A DNA stretch of 64,000 bases from Rhopalosiphum padi (taxonomy: Eukaryota; Arthropoda; Insecta; Hemiptera; Aphididae): contig NC_083599.1 in assembly GCF_020882245.1 (NCBI RefSeq), positions 14,084,865 to 14,148,864 of the forward strand, given 5' to 3'. This document shows positions 40,701-52,061 of the stretch, in pieces (positions within the stretch are counted from its first letter, which is position 1; every line of letters starts with the position of its first letter). Made by a program: the position numbers and the translations under genes. The notes below the pieces were generated by a model. That model was given only the letters and a program-made list of their open reading frames with translations. It was not told the DNA's origin and made no database searches.

Positions 40701-42040
40701 GAAAGATATTATAGTTTACAAAAAAGATGCTCTTCAAACATGTTTTTGAAAATGTCTTGAATGAATATTGACTAAAAAATAATATACACAATACACTATG
40801 AAGTTTTCAGCATTTCGACCGTCTCCGCTTAGAATTGATTTCCATATGCAATATTTTATCAATTAATTAAAATTGAACACATACATTATAGACTATAATG
40901 AATTATTCAATGACGAGTACACTTGAAACCAACAATATAACAGTAACTTATTTTTTTTAACATATTTTTTATGTATATTTTTACTAAAACTAAATTTTTA
41001 AAAATAAATATTAACAATTGAAAAATAATCTCACTTTTTTATTTATATGTAATTATATTGTACCTAACTATAAAAATGAATATAAGCCTATTTACTATTT
41101 AGTAGTCAAAAATAAAAAAATTAATTAGTACAATTGACAAATAAGTTAGTATATTTTAGCTTGTCTTATAATTTATTATTATACACCAAATACTATAGTA
41201 TAGTATGTATAGTAACTATACATATAAAATATTTAAAAATATTTAAAATATTATAGAATATACTTATACATCAGAAATTTCCTTTTTCAATTAACTCTTA
41301 CTTAAAAAAAATATATTTCAAACTAATAGTATAAAAGACAGGAAAGATAATAAAAATAGTATGAAAATTTTTTTCAAGTAGGTACTTTATTAAGTAGTAC
41401 TTTTCATCTTAACTATTATATTTACCATAAAGTTGTCTATGGCCAACTTGCACACAGAATTGACTGGTTGATCCTATTTTTATGAATCAGTCTTTGGTTT
41501 ATTCGTTTTTAATTAAGAATGACAAATATTTCATCTATAAACAGAATTTAAGTTTTCATTTTAATTCTATACATTAGTTTGTAATTTTTTTTAGTAAATT
41601 ACCTGTTGCTTTTCAACACCACATTGAGCATAATATATTTTGATTTTTATGCATGTATCATGAAATAATTACATTCCTCTCTCTTCTAGCGTGGACAGAT
41701 ATCAATCAATCTATAAATGATTCTGTAATTAATTAAATGTTTTTATAAAAATATGTAATTACATTACTTTGCTTTTTTTAATCTGAAGTTTTGCAACAAG
41801 CCCACAATTTTTAATTGTTTTAATATTCAACTAATGCTGGCAGGTACATATCTATTGGTGCTACAGGATGGTTTTGGAAAAAATATTATTATTATAATAT
41901 ACCATAAAATATTTTTTTAAATATTTTCATAAATTCTTTAAAATACAATATATAATATGCAAGAAACCTGAAAATATTGTTTTTTATGCAATTGTACAGT
42001 ATACTTTTTTTTTAAAGCAGAATAAATAGTATAGCAAATA
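37750..42040. other. AT-rich spacer with repeat fragments
   Basis: No gene. A G-run/C-run segment near 38,710-38,745 looks like a transposon end. About 40,809-40,930 (GACCGTCTCCGCTTAGAAT and following) matches the end of the repeat at 47.9 kb. Confidence 0.5.
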
Positions 42041-42204
42041 ACTTAGGACTATATCTTAGTCTGCACTTAGAACCTATGTTAAGCTTTATCAGAGAGAAAC
42101 ATAGATATGAATATCAAATTAAAGATTTAGTGGTTGAAAATATTTGAAGATTTCAAGAAAATATAAATTAATTAATATTGACAAATTGATTATGATTAAC
42201 TAAT

Positions 42205-42570
42205 ATGCATTTATTGACTGTAACCCGCTCATCCACAATGTTTGGATTAATTCAACTATTTCAACTTAGTAAAATTGACCAGTTACTGGTTGGATGCCAT
42301 ATAATTCCTCTTATTGCATACAAAATATGTTTGTGTAAGCTAGAATATAAGAAACAATCAGTCAGAGACTATAATAATATTGTATATGATTTAAGTGTAA
42401 AACTCAACAGTTGTGGCTTCTATGTTCAAGACATGGAACATACATAAAAACATAAAAATCACATCACAAATCTGACAACTGTTCTTTAGATCTACATCAG
42501 AACTGTTTAATCCTTTAGATTCAAGCTATGCAATCTGTAAACACAAGAATTTCAGAATACATATTTTAAT
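42205..42570 (+). pseudogene. Possible decayed anticodon-binding-domain fragment (POLG2-like)
   Basis: An 80-codon frame (42,205-42,447) has coding-like composition in contrast to its surroundings. Its middle, a histidine-proline stretch followed by an AYKI-type strand and then a helix about 20 residues on, resembles the C-terminal anticodon-binding fold of class II aminoacyl-tRNA synthetases and especially the mitochondrial DNA polymerase accessory subunit POLG2. After the stop, fragments in shifted frames up to about 42,570 look like the rest of that domain (ending near AMQSVNTRISEY). Stops and shifts and the lack of upstream exons suggest a dead fragment. The similarity is from memory and weak; an unrelated chance frame is possible. 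Confidence 0.3.
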
Positions 42571-42599
42571 GATTATCTTGTCATATGAAAAATTATGTT

Positions 42600-43230
42600 T
42601 ATACTCAGGACTATTGTTACCCAAGTACTTAGGATGTATAACAGTGTGTATCAGCCTGATAAATAGATTAAATTAACAATTTAAATTTTACAGTAAGTAC
42701 CTACATCAACTTTTAGATCGTTGTCGTTCTCATTCTTCAACCTCTTCCGATTAGATATAGTGCCGCACTACACTGTTTCCCATACATATACTATACTATT
42801 ATATAACATCGTCCAATATATATTCAAAATCATAATTGTACATAATTTTGAACGTAAACGAAAACATTCATTGGAACTCTTGATACAATTTAAACCATAG
42901 CTAGTTGTAAACTTGAAAATAGTTAGTAAGTTTAATAATTATTGTGTAGTAAAAAATGCAATAACCGTACACCACATAGAAACGTAGAACAGATGCAAGT
43001 CATTAAGTAATAAGTATCATAATACTGAATAGTGAATACAACATAATATGATGACAAATCATTGTTTAAAGTATCATTTTTTTAAATTTATAACGATGAT
43101 TAATAAACCGTTTTCAATTTTTAAACCAATTATTTGGAGTATCGACTATGCGTAGACGAAAATTAATAATATTGTCGATTAGAGTTGCGGACAGATATAA
43201 TAACGATGTAGACAAAATACAGAACAGACG
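42600..43230. other. Spacer upstream of the TBRG1-like gene
   Basis: No coding exon seen. A somewhat GC-richer pyrimidine-biased patch at about 42,715-42,780 could contain a non-coding exon or promoter of the downstream gene. Confidence 0.4.
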
Positions 43231-43238
43231 GAAATATA

Positions 43239-43432
43239 CAAGGTTTTCAAGAAGAAAAATGCGTTACGTATCGACAGGACGACAGAGAATAGTTACGTAC
43301 CGCCTCGTATCGAAGTCTGAGTCCGATACGAGTCGGTACGTATCGCTAGTATATTTCACGTGTAACTTCTTGAACGCTCAAAATTGACCCGATACGTATC
43401 GATACGTATTATTTTCTTCCTTGAAAATCTTG
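43239..43432. mobile_element. Palindromic MITE rich in TACGTATCG motifs, 194 bp
   Basis: Ends CAAGGTTTTCAAGAAGAAAA and its inverse, TTTTCTTCCTTGAAAATCTTG with few changes, form terminal inverted repeats of about 35 bp. The interior holds at least five copies of TACGTATCG or close variants in both orientations. No clear target duplication. It lies about 520 bp upstream of the TBRG1-like start codon. Confidence 0.6.
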
Positions 43433-43950
43433 ATAATCTGTTATAGAATCATGCACGGAGACTAGATTCACGACAATATTATATTATACTAGAGTAAAAG
43501 TACTCAATAGTCAATATTTTAATGAACAATAATAAATAATAATATAAGAAAGTACCTTATTATACATTTATACCTATTTTAGAATTTTAGAATGATGTTG
43601 TTTTTGAAATTTGAATAATAATCAATTGTCTACAGTATTACCACTACAACAAAATGCTGTGTTATTAAGTTTATTACCCATTATTACGTTATCAATCACT
43701 GGTATCAATGAAAATGCACGTATTCTTATCTATTGGATCGCTATAATCATTAGATCACGAAAATAACAAATTTCTGTTTTAAACTTTTATAAGTTTCAAT
43801 ATTTTGCTATTAATGTCTTGAGATTTGTTCTTTTTTATTATTCAATCTGAATATCGATTATCGATTCTGATAACGTTTTTCGTAGGACTACTCGATTACA
43901 ATTGTTGCGAAATATATTTGCAATTTACAAGTGAATTTTATGTGTTAACA

Positions 43951-46900
43951 ATGTATCCAGTGGATAACCGAAATATCTGGATTAATAATCATGTTAATAA
44001 TCGTAATTATGGATACGATTACAAACGTAAAAAGTTAAAGAAGGTCATTAAAGATTTGGTTTATGTAAGTACACTCAATCTTATTATTAACTTGTTAGCC
44101 ATCATATGACAATCACAATCAATTTATTTCTTACATTAAACATATATTTTCATAGATAGATATTTTAGACTTATCACACCTTTTAATAAGGTCATTTTAA
44201 TAAATTAAATCCAATAATATACAAAATCTAATATATTAATCACATTTACAAAACTTGACAATTGAATAATCATTAATTATTTTTTTATATTGAGTGTTGT
44301 AAATATTAATTACTATTAATAAAATTTGTTGTCTTAAATAAAATAAAATAATTTTGGTTTTATTTTCATGTTATAATTGAAAATTCCAAGATGCAACTAA
44401 TATTGTATATATTTCAGGACAATTAACGATGGATTAAAGACCTTCTAAATTAGTTATATCTGGCTTGAATTAAATTGAATTTATGTGTTATAAATTAACT
44501 GAAATTTTTTCAAATCTTTTATTTCTTACTTTACATGAGCATAGTGTGGAAATGTTTGGCAAAATATACTCTGCTCTAAATTCTATTAGAAATTTTTATT
44601 GGATCAAATAAACACATGTATTCAACGGTTGGATTATAACATATTGGCAATAATATATTTTATTAAAATAAATGTTATTTCCTTAAAACTTAATAATGTA
44701 GGCAATTTAACATAAAACAACAAACATAAAAAACAATTAATTAAATAATCATAAAAGATTTTTAATTAGATAATTTTGATAATTAAAAATAAATATTTTC
44801 TAGTATTAACCATTAAAATTGTTAGTTATACACAATAATTAAGTACTATAATACCTACAAAAAGTCTGATTTCATACTTTGCCTGTTACAAACTGCCATA
44901 CCAGTGTAGATAAATAAGATAAATTCTCATAAGTGTTTATTGAATTAATAAACTTTTTTTATTACATTTTATTTTTAACTGGTGTACCAAATAGTTGAAT
45001 TATAGCATAAATACTTTTTGTTTAATGATAATTATTTTATAAATTAATTTCAGGAAAATGCTTCTATTTGTGACGAAATATCGCTAAATCAAGAAAAATT
45101 ATTAATTGTGCGAGAACAATGCAAGTTTTTAACTAAAAAGTTAAAGACTTTTGAACCTCAAATAGGTAATTAAATCTAAATTTTATCATAATTTTATGAA
45201 ATTAAAATTATAGAATTCAGTCCTAGATTTACACTTTATTGATACAATATTTAATTAAATTTATTGGGATTCTTTTCTTTTAAATTTTGATAAAGTTGTT
45301 TTTGTATTGCGACTAGGGGTAAAAAACTATTGGTTCGAAGTCCAGATCTGATAAAATTTATGATTATGACTTAAATTACTTATATTAACTCTGATTGGTA
45401 TTTGTTAAATAAAGTTAAAATATTTAAAAAAAAATTAAGTTTAAAACCTTTAAATATTTGTTCTATTGTATTGAACAATAATGTAATTAGCCAAATAACA
45501 AGGTATGATGGCAATGTAATAATATACATGCTTATTGCATTTGCATAGTCGACTATCAATATCCAGTTTGCCACTTTATATTAGTTGTATCATAGTTAAT
45601 ATTTACAGTGTTTTATGAGGTGAACTGGATCTAATGACGACAATACTTCAATTTTTTGTCTTCATACCTTATTTAATTGTAAATTTGTAATAATAACTAG
45701 AAATTTAAAAAATCATAAATCATTACAGATTCTATACAAGAAGTCAGTGTTGTCATATAATCTAATGGTATTCATTTAAATTATGTTAGAATTTATGTTC
45801 ACATCAGTAGAACCAAACTTTAAGAGGACACTTCATCCGCATGCATTGTCAAACATACAATATAGTTAAAACATTTCATGCTGGCAAGGACCACTCAGCC
45901 TGTAGTCTGAGTAACTAAATTTTGACATTAAAACGAGGAGATTTAAGACTATGTAATACTGTTTTTATTTTTTGATATCAGAACTACAAAAAAAGTTATT
46001 GAAGTTTGATAAACACAAAAACAATATGGCACAGCATATTGTTTATCTTTTTATAATGTGAAAATTGAATTGCTCACCTTGGACTAAAGCTCTAGTGGTT
46101 CTTGCCCACGTTTAACGGTTTGTACTATAAGTATTGCACATTTGTTAGACGGAAGCAACACATGCAGATGAAGTATCCTCTTAAAGCTGAACATTAAAGG
46201 ACTATCCTACTCAAAAAATTGTCTTTGTCTTAAATTATAGAACATATTACGACGAAAAAATGATACCACTAAAATTTGTTTATGACAATCCGTTAGCTAG
46301 TTACGGTGAATTTTGACATTGTGCGTGACGTCACGGATTCGTTCGCCACAGCGGCGGCCATATAAAATACACGGCAATATTTTTCCATTTTTGGTTTAAC
46401 GCAAAATAACTGCTAATGAACTTGTTTTTTTTTCGAATAAACTAATCAAATGTATTTAATATTAATGAAATAATAACAATTATATTATTAATTATAATAT
46501 ACCACTGTCATAACTCATAAGAATTAATACTGCTAGATAATAATATTATGCGAGCCCTCACTCACTTCTAGTATTAGCTACAAGTTAAAACTAAAATAGC
46601 CAGTTTAGACGTAAAAATTCTATTGGTACACAATGTCACGATCGTCAAAACAATATTACACACAGCACACGTTTACTGTAGTGAATATAATATGGTAAAT
46701 CCGTTATATCATTTATTTAAGTGTTATTTTTTTCTAAAAGATTAAACCAAAATGTGATATTATTATACGAATAGAAAAGGTACTTTTAAATACATTTGAT
46801 TAGTTTATTCGAAAAAAAATAAGTAGTTATTTTAAGTTAAACCAAAAATTGATAAATATTTCCGTGTATTAGCCTTGCCGCGGCAAACGAATTCGTGTTG

Positions 46901-49900
46901 TCACGCACAATGTCAAAATTCAACGTAATTAGCGAAATAAACAAATTTTAGTTGTATCATTATCTTAGTTAGATTTTAAATTATAGTTGATTATTTTAGT
47001 AAATTTATTTTCATTTTTAGCTTTAATTCACCTTTATACATTTAATAATATATTAGATTCTGAACAGAGTGATGAATGTATTGATTTTATAATGATGTAT
47101 GTTTTTTTTTTTTTTTGTGTCTGTCATCACTTTTTGGAGTAGTAATAATGTTTCAGCCCCTCTTTGAAAAGGAAAATTCGTCTAGATGGTACTTTGGGGG
47201 GTCAAAAATTTCCAATAGTTTACAAAAGCGTCGCGAAAAACCCTGAAAAAATTACGGAAAAACGGGAATTTTTACGCATAATCATTTTTCGACAAAATCG
47301 ATTTTTTTATTTTGCTGTAACTCAAAAACGAATCATTGTAAATACTTGAAATTTTCTCCAAATGTTTATATTAGCGTTATCTATTTACGATTAAATTTTC
47401 AAAATATTTTGACCTTTTTTAACTTATAGACAATTGAAATTTTCAACTTTTCTAAGTTTTTTTTCTTAAAATGCCGATAAAAAAAATTTGACTATCCTAA
47501 AAATCTTTAAAATTTAATACAAGGTTTATTGTAAGTTGTACTTATCGTAGTAAAAAAAATCAAAAATCGTTAGTCACAATTTTTTTTTATTAGCATTTAA
47601 AGTTCAAATGTTTACGAAATATATCAAAACCGCGAAAATTTGCAAGGAATTTTGAAGTTGAAAATTCATAAAATTTTTGTGATTTATACTTAAGGTTCAA
47701 AAATCCAATACTAGATTATCCGTAAGTTTTCCTTCAAGTAACTGTAAAAAAAAATTCCATTGTCAATATAGAAAACATTTTATGAGCGTATGAAATTTAA
47801 TTTTTTACGAAATCGTGTAAAATAACGATATATTACAATTTAAATATAATATAATATATCCAACTAATTATCATTGACTGACAAATCATCTCCGTTCAGA
47901 ATCGTTTTTCATATATAATGATACCCATCATTGCATTCAAATTTAACACATCCATTATAGTGACCAGTGACCTACTCTCCATCTCTACTATACAGCAGAG
48001 CGATACCCACTTGCCCACTTTTTTTAATCTTAAGTCTAATAGATAACAGAGGTAGTCATATAAATTATAAATTAACGATCTTATTATTTTAATAGCCTCA
48101 CAACAATATTAATATTTTCAGATGTTTCTGCTGCCAGTGTAAATACAACAGTAAAGAAGGCAACTCCAAGAAAAAAAGCAACTACTAATGGTGTGTACTT
48201 TTTTATTATATTTTAATATTTAAAACAAAATCTTTATTCTTACTAAATATAAATAAAATTTAGTTTAATAATTTAATCTGTATGAAGACTCTTCACTGTC
48301 ATACAAATGTCTAGACAATTAGAAATAAATGTTATAATTATTATGTACCATTGGACATTAACTTTATAGAACTTGATAGGACTCAGGACAAATGGTAGTC
48401 AATTAAAATTTTCATAGTATTTGATTATAATTTATTAATCTTACATCAATCCAAAAATTACATTTTTTTACAAAGTTACAAATTTTTATTTACAGGTGTT
48501 AAACCTAAGCCAAGACGTCCTGCTGCTAAACATAAGAAGAAAATTATAGAAGTCCAAGAACCAATAACTAGTGGAAATGTAACTATTTACAACTTTGGAG
48601 AAGTGAGTTTAATAATAATTTCTATGCAATAAACTTATCATAACTCTCCAGTTTTAGCTATGTTTACTTATACTAAAATATATTTTTATTTTCATATCAA
48701 ATGTTTTTCGTAATAATTATGTTTGTTTTTATTAAATAAAAAATATATTATTTATTTCAGATTGTATATGATACACCATTTTATTATTCAGACTGTGCAA
48801 TCTATCCAGCTGGATATTATGCATCAAGAACGTATGCTCATTTTAGAAATATATTCTCTAAATGTACTTATCATTGCAAAGTTATAAAAGCTGGTTCATC
48901 TCCAAGGTTGATAAACATTATTTTTCATGTCCTAATATAATATATTATTGAATCGTGAATGTTTTGTTTTCTTAACTTAGATTTGAGATCATGGATCATG
49001 ATAAACATTTCAAAGTCACTGGCTTGAGCACTGATGAATGCCATAGTCATCTTATATCATTAATTAATAAATTGCTTGGTGCTGAAGATTTAATACCTGC
49101 AAATAGAAATGGTGATAGATTTTTTGGATTGACCTTACCTTCAGTTCGTTTGAAACTACAAGAAGCACCGGAATCTAAATTTTGCACAGGATACATTCCA
49201 TTAGAATTGCAGGTATTTTACTTATATTATATGCTGCAGAAAAATGTATATTTAAGAGAATTTTTTAAGAAAAAAATCATAAACTATGTACACATATTTG
49301 TTGTTATCTATTAGTAAATCACTATGTGGTGATAATCATTTAATTTAGTTTATCCATTTATTTATTTCTAAATAACTACAGTATAACATACACAATTAAA
49401 AAATAAAACTATCCATAAACTCTACAGTGCTTGATAAACTTGTTATTAAGAGGATGTCACACACTGTTTGTTTTCTCTCTCTAGCTCACGCGCAACATAA
49501 ATAAAACGCATTTACGCAGTCTGAGTAGAACTCGCTCAATTTTGGTTCTAGAGTAAATATACCTATTATAAAATTAAATTTTGATTATATTTTTGAGACT
49601 CTGAGTACAAGATGATGAGTTTTTTTCCATTATTCTCAATACAACGTTAATTATATCATTTAGAAATACGAGTAGCTATAAATTACAACATTTTAAATAA
49701 CCTTTAAATTTTCAAAATTGAATTTTATAATAGGTATATTAAATCTAGAACAAAAATTGAGCGAGTTCTAATCAGACTGCGTAAATGTGTTTTGTCTATG
49801 TTGCACATGGGCTAGAGAGAGAAAACAAGCTGTGTGACATCCTCTTAAGAAGATGTAGTACCCGCATGTGTTGTCTCCGTTTTACACTCGTATGACTTAA

Positions 49901-50585
49901 CCTAACCTAACCTATGCAAGTTTCAATGGTGTACGGGTAGTTTTGACATTAAAGTGAATTGAACTATTATAAAATTTAAAGGTATGATTATTATCTAGGG
50001 CTCCACATATCTTTTTATTGATATTATTATTTTTAAGTAGGTTCTGATAGTTTTGAAACAGTACATTTTAAAATGATCATAACTTACTTAAGAATAATAA
50101 TATTAATAAAAGGCTACGAGGGGCCCTAAATAATAATCATACCTTTAAATTTTATAATAGTTCAATTCACTTTAATGTCAAAACTAACAGTACACCATTG
50201 AAACTAGTGAATGAAAATTTGCTATGTCATACGTATGTAAGACAGAAACAACACATGCAGGTATTACATCCTATTAAATCGATAACATATGTAACAGTCA
50301 CAAAAATATTCAACCAAAGTTATAATATATTAAAAAAAATGCTTTGTTTCAAAAGAAAACAACTAATACACCATTATTCTATAAATTTATAGTAATTGGT
50401 GTCTATTAAAATATATTGACTAATTGATCATACAGTTTAAATTATTCAAATTGTATGTATACATAAACAATGTTAATATTTTTCAGCCAGACAATCATGA
50501 ATCCGAATTAAAAGCTGAAAGTGATCCTGCAGTGAGTTTTGAGGGTCTACATAATACATTGAATAGATTTCGATCTAGACATTAA
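43951..50585 (+). CDS. TBRG1: TBRG1-like FYRN/FYRC domain nuclear protein
   Basis: Seven coding exons join in frame with GT-AG introns: 43,951-44,064; 45,054-45,165; 48,122-48,190; 48,496-48,602; 48,761-48,906; 48,981-49,212; 50,487-50,585. The product is 292 residues. Residues about 24-75 are a basic, helical region (KKVIKDLVYENASICDEI) matching the conserved N-terminal segment of transforming growth factor beta regulator 1. Residues about 78-120 are Lys/Arg/Pro-rich. An FYRN domain follows (about 125-175, including TIYNFGEIVYD and YPAGYYASRTY), then FYRC (about 176-250, including HFKVTGLSTDECHSHLI). Mammalian TBRG1, about 410 aa, is a nuclear growth-inhibitory protein acting in the p53/ARF pathway. 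This copy is shorter mainly in linkers. The ATG precedes the first conserved block; a further upstream exon cannot be excluded. Introns 2 and 6 are filled with foldback transposons. Family call is firm; function by homology. Confidence 0.9.
45824..46180. mobile_element. TTAA-flanked foldback MITE, 357 bp (TBRG1 intron 2)
   Basis: Termini GAGGACACTTCATCCGCATG and the inverse of CATGCAGATGAAGTATCCTC match at about 17 of 20 positions. TTAA stands immediately outside each end (45,820-45,823 and 46,181-46,184). It shares the GAGGAT-type tip and CATGTGTTGT subterminal motif with copies at 13.0, 49.85, 52.06 and 60.0 kb. TTAA targets suggest mobilisation by a piggyBac-like transposase, though the tips are not the usual CCC. 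Confidence 0.8.
46260..46961. mobile_element. Large palindromic MITE, about 700 bp (TBRG1 intron 2)
   Basis: Both halves are inverted copies over roughly 340 bp each. Paired blocks include ACTAAAATTTGTTTAT at 46,268 with its inverse near 46,940; GTGCGTGACGTCACGG against TTGTCACGCACAA; and AATAAACTAATCAAATGTAT near 46,437 against its inverse near 46,790. The arms contain a CpG-rich segment unlike the intron around it. Outer limits may extend tens of bases further on each side. No coding capacity and no certain target duplication. Confidence 0.75.
47053..48005. repeat. Dispersed repeat with GATTCTGAAC ends (TBRG1 intron 2)
   Basis: GATTCTGAACAGAGTGATGA near 47,055 and the inverse of CATCTCCGTTCAGAATC near 47,890 form imperfect terminal repeats. 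The segment beyond the right repeat also occurs at 40.8-40.93 kb, and a short match lies at 1.56 kb. The interior is complex, and the frame at 47,164-47,349 has no recognisable domain. This is probably a non-autonomous transposon present in many copies in the genome. Confidence 0.55.
49450..49844. mobile_element. TTAA-flanked foldback MITE, 395 bp (TBRG1 intron 6)
   Basis: Ends GAGGATGTCACACA and TGTGTGACATCCTC are perfect inverted repeats that continue through CTCTCTCTAGC blocks; the arms extend nearly to the centre. TTAA lies at both edges (49,446-49,449 and 49,845-49,848). The right TTAA is shared with the next element. The inner sequence differs from the CATGTGTTGTC family, so this is a second family with the same tip. 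Confidence 0.9.
49849..50273. mobile_element. TTAA-flanked foldback MITE, 425 bp (TBRG1 intron 6)
   Basis: Ends GAAGATGTAGTACCCGCATG and the inverse of CATGCAGGTATTACATCCTA match closely. TTAA flanks it at 49,845-49,848 and 50,274-50,277. Long inner arms pair, for example AATTTAAAGGTATGATTATTA near 49,975 with its inverse near 50,140. It belongs to the same family as the 13.0 and 52.06 kb copies. Confidence 0.85.
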
Positions 50586-50732
50586 GAAGTGTTATTATAG
50601 CACCAATTTTATACTCAAGTTTATACTAATGAGTGATGAGTAAATGTAATTTTATGAAACAAATGTATACTATTATAATAATTATATTATTAAGCTTAAA
50701 AAAATATACTTAACTACTAATTATTTAATATT

Positions 50733-50738
50733 AATAAA
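50733..50738 (+). terminator. Candidate polyadenylation signal of TBRG1-like gene
   Basis: AATAAA occurs 148 bases after the stop codon. The downstream GT/T-rich element is not distinctive, so the true 3' end could be further on. Confidence 0.45.
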
Positions 50739-50759
50739 TAGGAAACGGATTTTATTGTA

Positions 50760-51409
50760 AATACATATTTTTATTGGAATGCGATATTTTAAATCTGATA
50801 AAAAATGTGTACCATTTAAATCAGCATAGTAGCCCATTTGACACCTACTGTACCACAGCAGAACAGTATACTGATTCTCATTTAGTCATTTGCCAACCTT
50901 ATTTTCATTGATATTTTATATATTATACTGATAACTAAAAATTTGATACTTTGATAGAACTAAATTATAGATAAATTAAAATATTATTGAAACATCATGA
51001 AAATGTACAGTCCACACAAAATTGGTTCACGGCCAACTCCTAGTTTAGACAATTTATATTGTGCCTGGGCAATGTTAACTATAATGAAACTTACCAATCT
51101 TATGCCAATTGTATCAACACTACCAAAATTACCTTACAATTGGATATAACTACATAAAACATATTTTTGTTGGTGGTAGGGTGTACCAATATTAACACCA
51201 AATTTGTTTTGTGTGTGTATTTAATTTAAAAATGTGTACAATTTAAAATATATTATTTATGTAAACAATAATGCATATAGGTTAGATTAGTATAGTGGTT
51301 GGCAATTTTTTTGGATTCTCAGACCACATTCTCAAATAAAAAAAGTTCAGCGAGCTAGTACACTATAGCCGTATGGGGTGCTGGTTACCAATCACTGAAT
51401 TAGTGTATA
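50760..51409. other. Spacer or extended 3' UTR
   Basis: Moderately complex sequence with no open frame and no repeat I recognise. It may be a longer TBRG1 3' UTR. Confidence 0.4.
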
Positions 51410-51417
51410 CTATATAA

Positions 51418-51600
51418 CAGGAGTGGCCAAACCGCGACTCGCATTTTATCGTAACATTTTACAAAAAAAAATTTTTATATGAATTTATGTGTATTTATAT
51501 TTATGTATGACCTTTTTTTCTTTTTTTTTTACATTTTGGCTCTTCTATATTTATTAATATATTTGGTGGCTCGCGAGTCTCTTCTCGCTAGCCACCCCTG
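51418..51600. mobile_element. hAT MITE, 183 bp, with perfect 8-bp target duplication
   Basis: Starts CAGGAGTGGCCAAACC and ends GCTAGCCACCCCTG, giving inverted ends of the form CAGGRGTGGC. Identical octamers CTATATAA flank it at 51,410-51,417 and 51,601-51,608. This is a textbook hAT target duplication. The interior is T-rich and non-coding. A terminus of the same family remains at 6,447-6,496. Confidence 0.9.
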
Positions 51601-52061
51601 CTATATAATATATATAATTAAAGCTATAAAAAGCTTGAATATGAAATGTAAATTTAACAATTTATTCCGTTTGATTAAAGACATTTTGTAATTTATAATC
51701 TGTTATTAATTAAATTTGATGCCGTAGAGTACCTATATTGTATTTGTATCATTGATCATTGTATGTACCTATAATGCCTGTGTGAACTTTCTATATATTT
51801 ATTTATACATAGTTTTACCTAGTAAAAAAATGTTTTAATATTTTAAAATATTAAATATGCAGTAATTCATTACTATACTTGTCCTTTTACTTTGATAAAA
51901 ATAACTAATAAGTCTCCCAATAATGTATAGTTTGTAAAAATTATTAAAGTAATATATATATACCTGTAATAATTAAAACTTATACTAATTAACACCTAAT
52001 TAAAACATAATACTTTATTACTGTTTTATTCTACAGTGATTGCATTAAGCAATCATTATAT

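Noticed and set aside
43148..43387. 79-codon Arg-rich frame upstream of TBRG1
   Set aside because: It overlaps the TACGTATCG-rich palindromic MITE and has no domain.
45333..45344. GGTTCGAAGTCC resembling a tRNA B box
   Set aside because: No A box, acceptor stem or anticodon arm can be placed upstream.
51479..51691. 70-codon plus-strand frame
   Set aside because: It runs through the hAT MITE and out of its right end, so it is not a gene.
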